Positions 1 to 8,259 of a stretch of DNA of 64,000 bases are shown here, piece after piece (positions within the stretch are counted from its first letter, which is position 1; every line of letters begins with the position of its first letter). The stretch spans positions 1,674,001-1,738,000 of the forward strand of contig NZ_JBHTCQ010000001.1 of NCBI RefSeq assembly GCF_042665525.1, written 5' to 3'. The notes under the pieces are model-generated. The model was given only the letters and a program-made list of their open reading frames with translations, searched no databases and was not told the origin of the DNA. The position numbers and the translations under genes are program-made. Source of the DNA: Allobogoriella alba. GTDB lineage: Bacteria > Actinomycetota > Actinomycetes > Actinomycetales > Actinomycetaceae.

Positions 1-96
1 GATGTCGCCGTACTCGACCAGGATCTGCATGGCGGCCGCGACGGCCTCGCCCTGCTCGCCGTCCGCCATCGCACGTTGCTCAGCCGTCAAGTACAT
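1..96 (-). CDS. Aconitase X (AcnX/DUF521) family protein, N-terminal fragment cut by window edge
   Basis: Only the first 32 codons lie in the window, read leftwards from an ATG at 96. The peptide begins MYLTAEQRAMADGEQGEAV and continues with AAAMQILVEYGDI, which is the characteristic amino terminus of the aconitase-X family as I remember it (MYLT-x-E ... G-E-x-G ... A-M-x-I-L-V). A GGAGG ribosome site lies nine bases upstream (106-110). The start overlaps the stop of the neighbouring FAD oxidoreductase by 17 bases, so the two are probably translated together. Known family members dehydrate cis-3-hydroxy-L-proline or mevalonate 5-phosphate; the substrate here cannot be judged from this fragment. 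Confidence 0.75.
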   Translation of the reverse strand, partial: MYLTAEQRAMADGEQGEAVAAAMQILVEYGDI

Positions 97-1459
97 GCGT
101 CACCGCCTCCGATCTCGCGACGTCCTCGAGGGTTAGCAGGGCACCGTCGTCCCGCAACCGGGTCTGCACGTCCGCGGCGTCGACGTCGGCGCACGCCACC
201 TGCTGGTGCACGGCGAGCGCGGCGATGGTGCCGGCGGCCTGCCCCATGGCGAACGCCGGACCGGAGACCCGGGCCGCGGACTGCCCGCCGTGGCTCATGG
301 ACGCGCACCGGCCCGCGACCAGCAGGTTCGGTACCTGGTCCTGCACCAGCATGCGCGCCGGCAGCTCGTTGGCCCGGGTGCTCGGGTGGTCCGGGAACCG
401 GATGGCGACGTTGCCCTCGACGTGCTCCTCGACCGGCCAGCCGTTGACACCGACGGCGTCGGGGAAGGTGGCGCGCCCGAGGATGTCCTCCTCCGTGAGC
501 ACGTACCGACCGATCATCCGCCGCGTCTCGCGGATCCCGACCTCCGGGCCGATGTCCACCACGTAGGAGTCCTGGAACCCCGGGTGGGACTCCTTGATGA
601 AGGAGAACACCTCGAAGGTCTGCGCACGACCGTCGATCTCACCCGCCGTCAGGTCGGCCACCCGGGTGCCGTCGAGCGCCGAGCCGTCCGGCCGTCGCAG
701 CTGGGTGGTGTTGGCCCGCCACTCCATCGGGTGGCGTTGCGGCCGGATGATCGCACCGAGCCGCGGGAAGCGCCGCCCTCGGGCCGCCTCCTCCTTCATG
801 AGGGCGGGTAGCGTCCGCCACGCCTCGCCGGCCTCCTCGACGTCCACACCGTTGATGCGGAACATCATCGACGGGAACAGCATCCCGGTGGTCCCCGGGT
901 GCTCGTGCCGCACGCCGGCCCAGTACATGAGGTCCCCGTCGCCGCTGGCGTCCACGAAGACACGGCCGCGCACCGCGAGGCGGCCCTCCTTGGTCTCCAG
1001 CATGACCGCGTCCACGGACCCGTCGAGCAGGTGCGCGGCGCTGACCCGCGCGTGGAACACCAGGTGCACGCCGGCACCGAGCAGCAGCTCGTCCGCCGCG
1101 CGGCGGTAGGCCGGGATGTCGTAGGCCTGCGCGAGCACCATGCCGCGCAGCGAGTAGTGCGGCGCGCGCAGCCCGTCCAGCTGGTCGATCCGGTCGACCA
1201 GCTCCTGCGCCAGGCCGCGCACCGCCTGCACGTGGTGGTCCTCCACGTAGGCGTGCAGCCCGCAGAAGGTGCTCAGCCCGCCCGCCGTGCCCGCACCGCC
1301 GAGGTAGCCGTTCTTCTCCAGCAGCGCCACGCTGGCGCCGTTCCGGGCCGCCGCCGCGGCGGCCATGAGCCCGGCCGGCCCGCCCCCGACGACCACGACG
1401 TCGAACTCGCCGACCACGGGGGTCTCCCGGGCCGGTTCACGGACGACGGCGTCGGACAT
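80..1459 (-). CDS. FAD-dependent oxidoreductase (FAD_oxidored family)
   Basis: A 459-residue flavoprotein. Residues from about 17 form a Rossmann FAD site (VVVGGGPAGLMAAAAAARNGA) followed by the EKNGYLGGAGTAG segment typical of the FAD_oxidored/GidA-like group. A second glycine-rich stretch (VFVDASGDGDLMYWAG) and the C-terminal LLVAGRCASMSHGGQSAARVSGPAFAMGQAAG flavin loop are present. It is paralogous to the oxidoreductase at 3325-4596, which has the same architecture. I chose the ATG at 1459 because the AGGAGAGGG upstream is better spaced for it; an in-frame ATG at 1465 is the alternative. It is divergent from the dehydratase gene and leads into the aconitase-X gene. The substrate is unknown. 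Confidence 0.85.
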   Translation of the reverse strand: MSDAVVREPARETPVVGEFDVVVVGGGPAGLMAAAAAARNGASVALLEKNGYLGGAGTAGGLSTFCGLHAYVEDHHVQAVRGLAQELVDRIDQLDGLRAPHYSLRGMVLAQAYDIPAYRRAADELLLGAGVHLVFHARVSAAHLLDGSVDAVMLETKEGRLAVRGRVFVDASGDGDLMYWAGVRHEHPGTTGMLFPSMMFRINGVDVEEAGEAWRTLPALMKEEAARGRRFPRLGAIIRPQRHPMEWRANTTQLRRPDGSALDGTRVADLTAGEIDGRAQTFEVFSFIKESHPGFQDSYVVDIGPEVGIRETRRMIGRYVLTEEDILGRATFPDAVGVNGWPVEEHVEGNVAIRFPDHPSTRANELPARMLVQDQVPNLLVAGRCASMSHGGQSAARVSGPAFAMGQAAGTIAALAVHQQVACADVDAADVQTRLRDDGALLTLEDVARSEAVTHVLDG

Positions 1460-1527
1460 GCGCATCCCTCTCCTCGCTGCTCGGGCGGCTGACCGTAACA
1501 ACGGCCCGGGCCGGCCCGGCCGCCGGT

Positions 1528-1542
1528 TTCCACTCATCGGAA
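1528..1542. promoter_or_regulatory. Candidate IclR-type operator in the divergent promoter region
   Basis: The 15-mer TTCCACTCATCGGAA is an inverted repeat TTCC-N7-GGAA, centred in the region between the divergent FAD oxidoreductase (start 1459) and the dehydratase (start 1631). A closely related 15-mer, TTCCGCTCAGCGGGA, occurs before the ABC transporter gene of the same locus (4629-4643). The matching bases are TTCC-R-CTCA-K-CGG-R-A. The locus encodes its own IclR regulator at 7454-8245, which is the likely binder. The binding itself is inferred. Confidence 0.55.
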
Positions 1543-1630
1543 GGAGTCCTTGTGGCCGGACGGCGCGGCGCGGCAGCGTGACGAGCATCCCGGCGACCGT
1601 GCCCGGGCCCGGACGACGACGGAGGCACGT

Positions 1631-3328
1631 GTGACCGAGTCCCAGCTGCGCAGCGTCCTGCCGCGTACGTCGCCGCGCTGGTACACGCGACGGACGCAGT
1701 GGCGCCAGCTCGGCCTGCGGGACGCCGACCTGGACAAGCCGAAGATCGCGGTCGTCAACTCCTCCTCGAAGCTCTCGCCGTGCTTCTCCCACCTGGACGA
1801 CATCGCCGACCGGGCCGTCGCCTCCATCACGGCCGCCGGTGGCGTCGGTTTCGAGATCCGCACCGTCGCGCCGACCGACTTCATCATGAGCGCGGGCCGC
1901 GAGGGCGGCTTCGTGCTCGGCTCCCGTGACCTCATCGCGCACGACATCGAGGCCGTCGTCGACGGCGCCCTGCTCGACGGCATGGTCTGCCTCGCGTCCT
2001 GCGACAAGACCACCCCCGGCCAGCTCATGGCCGCCGCGCGCACCGACGTGCCCACGCTGATCGTCTCCTGCGGGTTCCAGAGCTGCGGCGTCATGCCCGA
2101 CGGCGCCGCCGTCGACATCGAGGAGGTCTTCCTGCGAGCGGGGCACCTGGCCCGGGGGCGCATCTCCGCGGACGAGCTGTGCGCCATGAGCGACCGCGCC
2201 ATCACCGGCCCCGGCGTGTGCACCGGCATGGGTACCGCCAACACCATGCACCTGGCCGCCGAGGCCCTCGGGATGACCGTCCCGGGCCACGCACCGGTCG
2301 CCGCGGGCTCGGCGTCGATGCACGCCGCCGTCGAACGGTCCGGCGCCGTGATCCTCGACGCCGTCGCCCAGGGCCGCACGCCCCGCCGCGTCATGACCCC
2401 GGCCGCGTTCCGCAACGCAGTCCGCGCGGTCCAGGCGGTCAGCGGCTCGATCAACGCCGTCAAGCACCTCGACGCCGTCGCGCGCGAGTGCGGCGCGGAC
2501 GTCGACGTCGTCGAGGAGTTCCGCCGCTCCGCCGACATCGTGCGGCCGCTCACGGCCGTCCGGCCCAACGGTCCGTCCTCGATCGAGGACTTCGTGGCCG
2601 CGGGCGGCACGCTCGCGGTCCTCGCGGCGCTCGAGGACCTCCTCGACCGTGACGCGCCGCTCGTGGTCGGCGGCACCTGGCGGGACGTGCTGCCCGGCCG
2701 CGAACCGGACCCGGGCGGCGCCATCGGCAGCCGCGACCGGCCGCGGGGGACGCGGGCCACGATCCGTCTGCTGCGTGGCAGCCTCGCGCCCGGCCACGCC
2801 ATCGTGAAGCTCTCGGTCACCGAGGATCGGCCGCTGACCTTCCGCGGTCCGGCCCAGGTCTTCACCTCGGCCCCTGAGGCGCTCGAGGCGATCGCCGCCG
2901 GAGGTGTCGAGGCCGGCTCGGTGCTCGTGCTGCGCGGGTACGGCCCGGTCGGCACCCCGGGCATGGGCATGGCCTCCAACGTCGCCTTCGCCCTCGACGG
3001 CGCCGGCCTGGCCGGACGGGTGGCGCTGGTCACCGACGGGCAGTTCTCCGGGCTGGTCAACACCGGCATCGTCGTCGGCGAGGTCACCCCGGAGGGCGTC
3101 GGGACGGCGCCGCTGGCGCTCGTGACCGACGGCGACGAGATCGCCGTCGACGTCGAGGCCGGCACCGTGGACCTCCTCGTGCCGCAGGCCGAGCTCGCCG
3201 CGAGGGCGGCCGCCGTCGTACCGCCCGACGACGGCGGGACCGGCCGCGGCTGGCTGGCCACCTTCGCGGCGGGCTACCAGCGCCGCTACGGCACACCGAC
3301 GGTCGACGGGTCGAGGGTGGCTCCGTGA
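1631..3328 (+). CDS. IlvD/Edd family dehydratase
   Basis: A 565-residue Fe-S dehydratase of the dihydroxy-acid / sugar-acid dehydratase family, which removes water from a 2,3-dihydroxy acid. The N-terminal VVNSSSKLSPCFSHLDDIA carries a cluster-ligand-type cysteine, CDKTTPG is the conserved second-cysteine motif, and VSCGFQSCG provides further cysteines. The C-terminal half has GYGPVGTPGMG and TDGQFSG, both standard for the family. The start is GTG 1631, five bases after GGAGG; the open frame extends further upstream but without a better site. Its TGA overlaps the GTG of the next gene by four bases. Isoleucine/valine biosynthesis is unlikely given the catabolic context; a sugar-acid or hydroxy-acid substrate is more plausible. 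Confidence 0.9.
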   Translation: MTESQLRSVLPRTSPRWYTRRTQWRQLGLRDADLDKPKIAVVNSSSKLSPCFSHLDDIADRAVASITAAGGVGFEIRTVAPTDFIMSAGREGGFVLGSRDLIAHDIEAVVDGALLDGMVCLASCDKTTPGQLMAAARTDVPTLIVSCGFQSCGVMPDGAAVDIEEVFLRAGHLARGRISADELCAMSDRAITGPGVCTGMGTANTMHLAAEALGMTVPGHAPVAAGSASMHAAVERSGAVILDAVAQGRTPRRVMTPAAFRNAVRAVQAVSGSINAVKHLDAVARECGADVDVVEEFRRSADIVRPLTAVRPNGPSSIEDFVAAGGTLAVLAALEDLLDRDAPLVVGGTWRDVLPGREPDPGGAIGSRDRPRGTRATIRLLRGSLAPGHAIVKLSVTEDRPLTFRGPAQVFTSAPEALEAIAAGGVEAGSVLVLRGYGPVGTPGMGMASNVAFALDGAGLAGRVALVTDGQFSGLVNTGIVVGEVTPEGVGTAPLALVTDGDEIAVDVEAGTVDLLVPQAELAARAAAVVPPDDGGTGRGWLATFAAGYQRRYGTPTVDGSRVAP

Positions 3329-4596
3329 GCGGGCCGGGGACCAGGACGGCGGTCCGCACCGCCGAGCAGCCGGAGGAGATCCAGGCGGACGTGTGCGTCG
3401 TCGGTGCGGGGATCGCGGGCTTCGCCGCGGCGACCACGCTGGCGGACCTCGGCCGGTCGGTCGTGCTCGTCGACGCCATGCCGGTCGTGGGCGGCCAGTG
3501 CGTCAACTCACTCATCGGGCTGTTCTGCGGGGTCTACGGCACCGGCCCGGACTATCCGCTGCTGACCCGCACGGTGTACGAGGACCTGTTCGCCGACCTC
3601 GAGCCGTCCGGCGCCCTGTCCTGGCGGTACGGGGAGACCCTGTGCGTGCAGTACGACGAGGTCGCCGTCGGCCGGTGGATGGAGCGGCAGCTCGCCGACC
3701 GCGACGTCACGCTGGCGCTCGGCTCCGCCGTGGACGCCGTCGACTCCGAGGACGGGCGCGTGGCGCGCGTGCACCTCGTCTCCCGGCACGGCCGGCTGAC
3801 CGTCCGGGCCGGCGCCTACGTCGACGCCAGCGGGGACGCCTCGCTGACCTGGCTCGCGGACCTGCCCTGCCACGTCCCGGACGGGCCGATCTACGGCTCG
3901 CAGCAGTTCCGCCTCGGCGGCGTCGTCGAGGACGCCGTGCCGTCCAAGGCGGAGGTCTCCGAGGCGCTGCGGCGGCACGGCGAGGAGTACGGCGTGGTGC
4001 GCCGGGAGGGCATCCCGTTCGTCTTCCCCGGCACCGGGCGGGCCGTGATCAACATGACGCACGTGGTCACCCCGCTCGGCACGCTCGCCTCCTCCCGTGC
4101 CCAGACGGACGGCCGGGACCAGGCCGACCGGGTCGCGCAGTTCCTGCGCGAGGTCTTCCCGGACGCCTTCGGCGACTCCCGTGTGCTGGCGTACGGTGTC
4201 CTGGGCCGTCGGCAGACCCGGTGGATATCGGGGCTGCACACCCTCACGGACGAGGACGTCGCCGCCGGGACCCGGTTCGAGGACGCGGTCGCCCGGACCG
4301 CGTGGCCGATCGAGCTGCACGACCGGCCGGAGAGGCACCGCTGGGAGGTCTTCGACCCCGGGCACCTGCACTACGTGCCGCTGCGCAGCATGATCCCGGT
4401 GGGTGCGCGCAACCTCGTGGCCGCGGGCCGGTGCGTCGACGGCGAGCCGGCCGCCCTGTCCTCGGTCCGCGTGATGGGCCCGTGCGCGGCCATGGGCGCC
4501 GGCGCCGCCCACGCCGTCGACCTCGCCGACGGCGGGGACGTCTCCGCCGTCGACCTCACGGCGCTGGCGGACCGGGTGCGGGCGAACGTCCGCTGA
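3325..4596 (+). CDS. FAD-dependent oxidoreductase (FAD_oxidored family), second copy
   Basis: A 423-residue flavoprotein translationally coupled to the dehydratase (GTGA overlap). The dinucleotide site VCVVGAGIAGFAAATTLADLG starts near residue 24, followed by VDAMPVVGGQCVNSLIGLFCGVYG, a region resembling FAD_oxidored family proteins. The second half has YVDASGDASLTWLA and the C-terminal flavin loop NLVAAGRCVDGEPAALSSVRVMGPCAAMGAGAA. Architecture matches the divergent copy at 80-1459, so two related oxidoreductases serve one locus. They may act on successive intermediates or on stereoisomers; this is speculation. Confidence 0.85.
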   Translation: MSGPGTRTAVRTAEQPEEIQADVCVVGAGIAGFAAATTLADLGRSVVLVDAMPVVGGQCVNSLIGLFCGVYGTGPDYPLLTRTVYEDLFADLEPSGALSWRYGETLCVQYDEVAVGRWMERQLADRDVTLALGSAVDAVDSEDGRVARVHLVSRHGRLTVRAGAYVDASGDASLTWLADLPCHVPDGPIYGSQQFRLGGVVEDAVPSKAEVSEALRRHGEEYGVVRREGIPFVFPGTGRAVINMTHVVTPLGTLASSRAQTDGRDQADRVAQFLREVFPDAFGDSRVLAYGVLGRRQTRWISGLHTLTDEDVAAGTRFEDAVARTAWPIELHDRPERHRWEVFDPGHLHYVPLRSMIPVGARNLVAAGRCVDGEPAALSSVRVMGPCAAMGAGAAHAVDLADGGDVSAVDLTALADRVRANVR

Positions 4597-4628
4597 CGGC
4601 CGGGTGGCCAGCGGGTTCCCGCGCGTCC

Positions 4629-4643
4629 TTCCGCTCAGCGGGA
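4629..4643. promoter_or_regulatory. Second candidate IclR-type operator, before the ABC transporter operon
   Basis: TTCCGCTCAGCGGGA lies 71 bases before the start of the solute-binding protein gene. Thirteen of fifteen positions either match or are purine-for-purine exchanges with the site at 1528-1542. Its location in the 118-base gap between the second oxidoreductase and the transporter implies a second controlled promoter inside the locus. Confidence 0.5.
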
Positions 4644-4714
4644 GACCTCCTGGCACGCTGGGGAGCCGTGGTGCGAGCATCCACGGGTACCACTCGCAGC
4701 GAAGGAGCTTCGGC

Positions 4715-5809
4715 ATGGTCAACGAACTCTGGTCCCCACCCGGTGCGAACCTCTCGCGCGCCGGCTTCCTCAGAGGGTCCGGCCTGCTCCTGGCGGCGGC
4801 CGCCGGCGGTGGCCTGCTGGGCGCGTGCGCCGAGCCCGGGAGCGGTCAGGGCCAGGCCGCGGCCGGCGGCGACGGCGAGGGCACCGACTTCACCTTCCTC
4901 AGCTATCTCACGCTCGACACGCTGTCCATGTCGCCCGAGATGCTCGGCCTGGCCGGCGGGTACTTCGCCGACCACGGGCTCAACACCGAGGTGCAGGTGG
5001 TGCGCGGCTCGCCGCAGGCGTTGCAGACGCTGCTCTCGGGCGTGGCGCCGCTGACCCGCGTGGGCGCGATCGACCTCATGACGGCGCGCACCGAGCAGGA
5101 CCAGCCCCTGGTCAACGTCGGGACGATCGTGCGCCGCCCGTCGATCCGGATCATCTACTCCCAGGACCGGCCGCTGGCGGCGCCGGAGGACTTCGTCGGC
5201 AAGACCATCGGGGTTCCGTCGGAGGGCGGCACCAGCGAGAAGACGCTCATGCTCATGCTCCAGAACTCGGGCATCGACCCCGAGCAGGTCACCCGCCAGG
5301 TGGTGGCGCAGACGCCGGCGTCCTTCGAGATGGTGCGCCGCGGCCAGCTGGACGGGTACATGGGCAGCATCGACATCGCGCTCATGGTCGAGAGCACCCA
5401 GGAGGGTGGCGCGATCCTCAACCCGGCGGACATCGCGGCGGTGAAGGCGGACACACAGATCTACGTCACCACCGAGGAGGCGATCGAGCAGCACGGAGAC
5501 GACCTGCGCAGCTACCTCGCGGCCATCCGGGAGGCGGTCACCTCGATCGTCGAGGACAGCGACCGGTCCCGGACCATCGAGACGCTGCGCGGGGAGTACA
5601 GCTTCGCGACGCTCGACGACGACGAGGTCGCACCTCGCGCGCTGGACGAGGGTGTCGCGCTGTGGACCGACGACGGGAACGCGGACGAGCTGCTCGTCAC
5701 CGACACGGACCTGTGGGTCGAGGCGGTGGCGGAGCTCGAGGAGGCCGGCTTCATCTCCGGCGCCGAGGACCCGGAGTCATGGGTGGACAACTCGTTGCTC
5801 GAGCAATGA
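4715..5809 (+). CDS. ABC transporter substrate-binding lipoprotein (NitT/TauT, NMT1/SsuA type)
   Basis: A 364-residue extracellular binding protein. The N terminus has a signal sequence with a lipobox (LLGAC, Cys38) after a hydrophobic alanine-rich stretch; SRAGFLRG precedes it, only weakly Tat-like with one arginine of the pair missing. The mature part shows the NMT1/THI5-like pattern: GYFADHGLNTEVQVV, a GKTIGVPSEGGTSE segment and a MVRRGQLDGYMGS segment. The ATG at 4715 has GAAGGAG seven bases upstream. It is followed by ATPase and permease genes, so it delivers an unknown small organic anion or acid to that importer. Family members bind nitrate, sulfonates, thiamine precursors or aromatic acids. 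Confidence 0.88.
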   Translation: MVNELWSPPGANLSRAGFLRGSGLLLAAAAGGGLLGACAEPGSGQGQAAAGGDGEGTDFTFLSYLTLDTLSMSPEMLGLAGGYFADHGLNTEVQVVRGSPQALQTLLSGVAPLTRVGAIDLMTARTEQDQPLVNVGTIVRRPSIRIIYSQDRPLAAPEDFVGKTIGVPSEGGTSEKTLMLMLQNSGIDPEQVTRQVVAQTPASFEMVRRGQLDGYMGSIDIALMVESTQEGGAILNPADIAAVKADTQIYVTTEEAIEQHGDDLRSYLAAIREAVTSIVEDSDRSRTIETLRGEYSFATLDDDEVAPRALDEGVALWTDDGNADELLVTDTDLWVEAVAELEEAGFISGAEDPESWVDNSLLEQ

Positions 5810-5823
5810 CGGAGGTGAGCCCG

Positions 5824-6663
5824 GTGACGGAGACAGCGGCCGAGGTCTCCCGGGGCAAGGGCGGGCGGTCCATGGCCCACAGCCCGGTGAAGATCGCGAT
5901 CGAGCGTGTCTCGAAGGACTTCACGACCCGGAAGGCCACGACGCACGCCCTGCAGGACATCGACCTGCAGGTCCGGTCCGGCGAGCTGGTCTCGCTGATC
6001 GGTCGGTCCGGGTGCGGCAAGACGACGCTGCTGCGGATCATGGCGGGGCTCGTGCCGCCGTCGTCCGGGAACGTGGTGGTGGGCGGCAAGCAGCTGTGGA
6101 ACGGGCCGGCCGTCGAGACCAGCGTCATCCGGCAGCTGGGGGTGGTCTTCCAGGACCCGAACCTCTTCCCGTGGTTCGACGTCGTCGACAACATCGCGCT
6201 GCCGCTGAAGCTGCGCGGTGTCGGCAAGAGCGAGCGGCGCCGGCGGGCGACCGAGCTCGCCGAGCTGGTCGGGCTGGGCGGCTTCGGCGGCTCCTACCCG
6301 CGGGAGCTCTCCGGCGGGATGCGGCAGCGCGTCGCGATCGCCCGGGCACTCAGCTGCGACCCGGAGCTGCTGCTGATGGACGAGCCGTTCGGTGCGCTCG
6401 ACGCCCTCACCCGGGAGAGGATGAACCTGGAGCTGCAGCGCATCGCGCTCGCCACCGAGGCCACGGTCGTCTTCGTCACGCACGACATCTCCGAGGCGGT
6501 CTTCCTCGGTGACCGGGTGGTGCAGCTGACGCCCCGGCCGGGACGGATCGAGGACATCTCCGAGGTGTCCTTCGCCCGGCCGCGCGACATCGACGTCCAG
6601 ACGACGGCGGAGTTCGGCGCGATCGTCCGGCACCTGCGGCACGCGCTGGAAGGAGAGATGTGA
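5824..6663 (+). CDS. ABC transporter ATP-binding protein (NitT/TauT type)
   Basis: A 279-residue ATPase. Walker A is GRSGCGKTT, the Q-loop is VVFQDPNLFPW, the signature is LSGGMRQRVAIARAL, Walker B is ELLLMDEPFGALD, and the switch histidine is in FVTHDISEA. This arrangement matches SsuB/TauB/NrtD subunits. I chose GTG 5824 because GGAGGTGAG (5811-5819) is ideally placed; an ATG at 5806 overlaps the previous stop (ATGA) and would add six residues. Its TGA shares one base with the permease ATG. Confidence 0.92.
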   Translation: MTETAAEVSRGKGGRSMAHSPVKIAIERVSKDFTTRKATTHALQDIDLQVRSGELVSLIGRSGCGKTTLLRIMAGLVPPSSGNVVVGGKQLWNGPAVETSVIRQLGVVFQDPNLFPWFDVVDNIALPLKLRGVGKSERRRRATELAELVGLGGFGGSYPRELSGGMRQRVAIARALSCDPELLLMDEPFGALDALTRERMNLELQRIALATEATVVFVTHDISEAVFLGDRVVQLTPRPGRIEDISEVSFARPRDIDVQTTAEFGAIVRHLRHALEGEM

Positions 6664-7457
6664 TGCGCCGCGAGAAGCTGCAGCGGATCCTGCCGTGGGT
6701 CGCGACCCCGGTCCTCGTGCTCGTGCTGTGCGGTGTGTGGGAGGTCGCCGTGGCGCGGCTCGGCATCTCCACGCTGATCCTGCCGCCGCCGTCGATGATC
6801 GGCGCACGGCTCGTGGAGCTCATGCGGGACCCCGTGACGTGGCAGCAGGCGGGGATCACCGCCACCGAGACGGTCCTGGGCTTCGCCCTCGCCGTGCTCG
6901 CCGGGGTGGTGATCGGGGTGACGCTGGGCAAGGTGTTCTGGCTGGAGGTCTCGCTTCGGCCGATCATCGTGGCCCTCCAGGTGGTGCCGAAGGTCGCGTT
7001 CATCCCGCTGCTGGTCATCTGGTTCGGGTTCGGCATGACCTCGAAGATCGTGATCTCCGCGATGCTGGCGTTCTTCCCGATCATGCTCAACGTGCTGCTC
7101 GGGGTGAAGTCCCTCGACCCGGGGCACCGGGACGTCATGAAGTCCCTGAACGCCTCGAAGTGGCAGACGTTCACCAACCTCGAGGTCCGCAGCATCATGC
7201 CGTACCTGCTCGCCGGCATGGAGTCGGGGATCATCTTCGCGCTGATCGGCACGATCGTGGGGGAGTACCTCGGCGGTAGCGAGGGGCTCGGGTACATGGT
7301 GGTGAGCACGCTCAACCAGCTGGACGCGCCCGGGCTGTTCGGGGTGGTGGTGATGCTCTCCGCGCTGGGTCTGGTGCTGTACTTCTGCGTGTTCGCGCTG
7401 AAGCGGTTCCTCATCCCGTGGCACGAGTCGGTGTACGGGCAGGGGGTCACGGCATGA
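6663..7457 (+). CDS. ABC transporter permease (NitT/TauT type)
   Basis: A 264-residue inner-membrane protein with about six transmembrane segments, of the SsuC/TauC family. The cytoplasmic coupling loop is SLNASKWQTFTNLEVRSIMPYLLAGM, the usual EAA-type region. PPPSMIGARLVELMRDP at the amino end is typical of the family. ATG 6663 follows AGGAGAG by five bases; a GTG at 6660 is possible. Its TGA overlaps the IclR gene start by four bases, putting the importer and regulator on one transcript. Confidence 0.92.
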   Translation: MRREKLQRILPWVATPVLVLVLCGVWEVAVARLGISTLILPPPSMIGARLVELMRDPVTWQQAGITATETVLGFALAVLAGVVIGVTLGKVFWLEVSLRPIIVALQVVPKVAFIPLLVIWFGFGMTSKIVISAMLAFFPIMLNVLLGVKSLDPGHRDVMKSLNASKWQTFTNLEVRSIMPYLLAGMESGIIFALIGTIVGEYLGGSEGLGYMVVSTLNQLDAPGLFGVVVMLSALGLVLYFCVFALKRFLIPWHESVYGQGVTA

Positions 7458-8245
7458 GCGTGACGGCCGCGGGCCGCAGCCACCATGCCGCCCGGTCCGA
7501 GCCGCACGGCCGGCGCTCGTCCCTGGAGCGCGTGCACCGGCTGCTGTCCTCCTTCGACTACGAGCACACCCGGCTCAGCCTGTCGGACCTGAGCCGGCGC
7601 TCCGGCCTACCGCTGTCGACGACGCACCGGATGGTCTCCGAGCTGCTCGCGCTTGGCATGCTCGAGCGCGACGAGCAGGACAGCCTGTGCATCGGGGTCG
7701 ACGTGTGGAAGTTCGGGCTCCTGACGCCCAAGGCGTACGGCATCCAGCGGGTCGCGCTGCCGTTCATGCAGGACCTGTACGCGACCACCGGCCTGCCCGT
7801 CCACCTCGGCGTCCAGGAGGGCGAGGAGGTGACCTTCGTCGAGTCGCTGCGTCCGCGGGGCGGCGGCCAGGAGCGGCCCCGGCTCGGGTCGCGGTACCCG
7901 CTGCACGTCACCGCCGTCGGGGTCGCGATCCTGGCGCACGGGACGCACGGGTTCCAGGAGGACTACCTGGCCGGGCTGGAGCGCGCCGTGCCCGACGGAC
8001 GTCAGTGCTCCGCCCTCGTGCGGCGCGAGCTGGCCCGGACCCGCTCGACCGGGTACGCCCTCACCGATCGCCAGACGGCGCCGTCGATGGCGATCGGCGC
8101 GCCCGTCCTCGACCAGCTCGGCCGCCCCCTGGGGGCGGTGTCGATCATCGTCCCCGAGGGGTCCGCGGAGACCCCGTACGGCCACCTCATCCGGGCGACC
8201 GCCCGTGCCGTGCAGCGCACGGCCTGGGAGCAGGGGATGGCCTAG
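7454..8245 (+). CDS. IclR-family transcriptional regulator
   Basis: A 263-residue regulator. Residues about 20-75 form the winged helix (SLERVHRLLSSFDYEHTRLSLSDLSRRSG with LSTTHRMVSELLALGML following). The ligand domain follows, with LYATTGLPVHLGVQEGEEVTFVESL and LHVTAVGVAILAHG, and the C-terminal VLDQLGRPLGAVSIIVP typical of IclR. It is the last gene of the importer operon (ATGA overlap), so it probably regulates its own transcript and the divergent genes through the two TTCC-N7 sites at 1528 and 4629. The inducer should be the imported compound or a metabolite of it. Confidence 0.9.
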   Translation: MSVTAAGRSHHAARSEPHGRRSSLERVHRLLSSFDYEHTRLSLSDLSRRSGLPLSTTHRMVSELLALGMLERDEQDSLCIGVDVWKFGLLTPKAYGIQRVALPFMQDLYATTGLPVHLGVQEGEEVTFVESLRPRGGGQERPRLGSRYPLHVTAVGVAILAHGTHGFQEDYLAGLERAVPDGRQCSALVRRELARTRSTGYALTDRQTAPSMAIGAPVLDQLGRPLGAVSIIVPEGSAETPYGHLIRATARAVQRTAWEQGMA

Positions 8246-8259
8246 CCCGAGCCGCGGAG

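Noticed and set aside
1460..2797. Extension of the FAD oxidoreductase open frame to 905 residues
   Set aside because: Upstream of the MSDAVV start it crosses the divergent promoter and runs antisense through the dehydratase gene; composition is that of a shadow frame.
1631..3328. Branched-chain amino acid IlvD
   Set aside because: Context (AcnX, FAD oxidoreductases, importer, IclR) is catabolic; no ilv genes are near.
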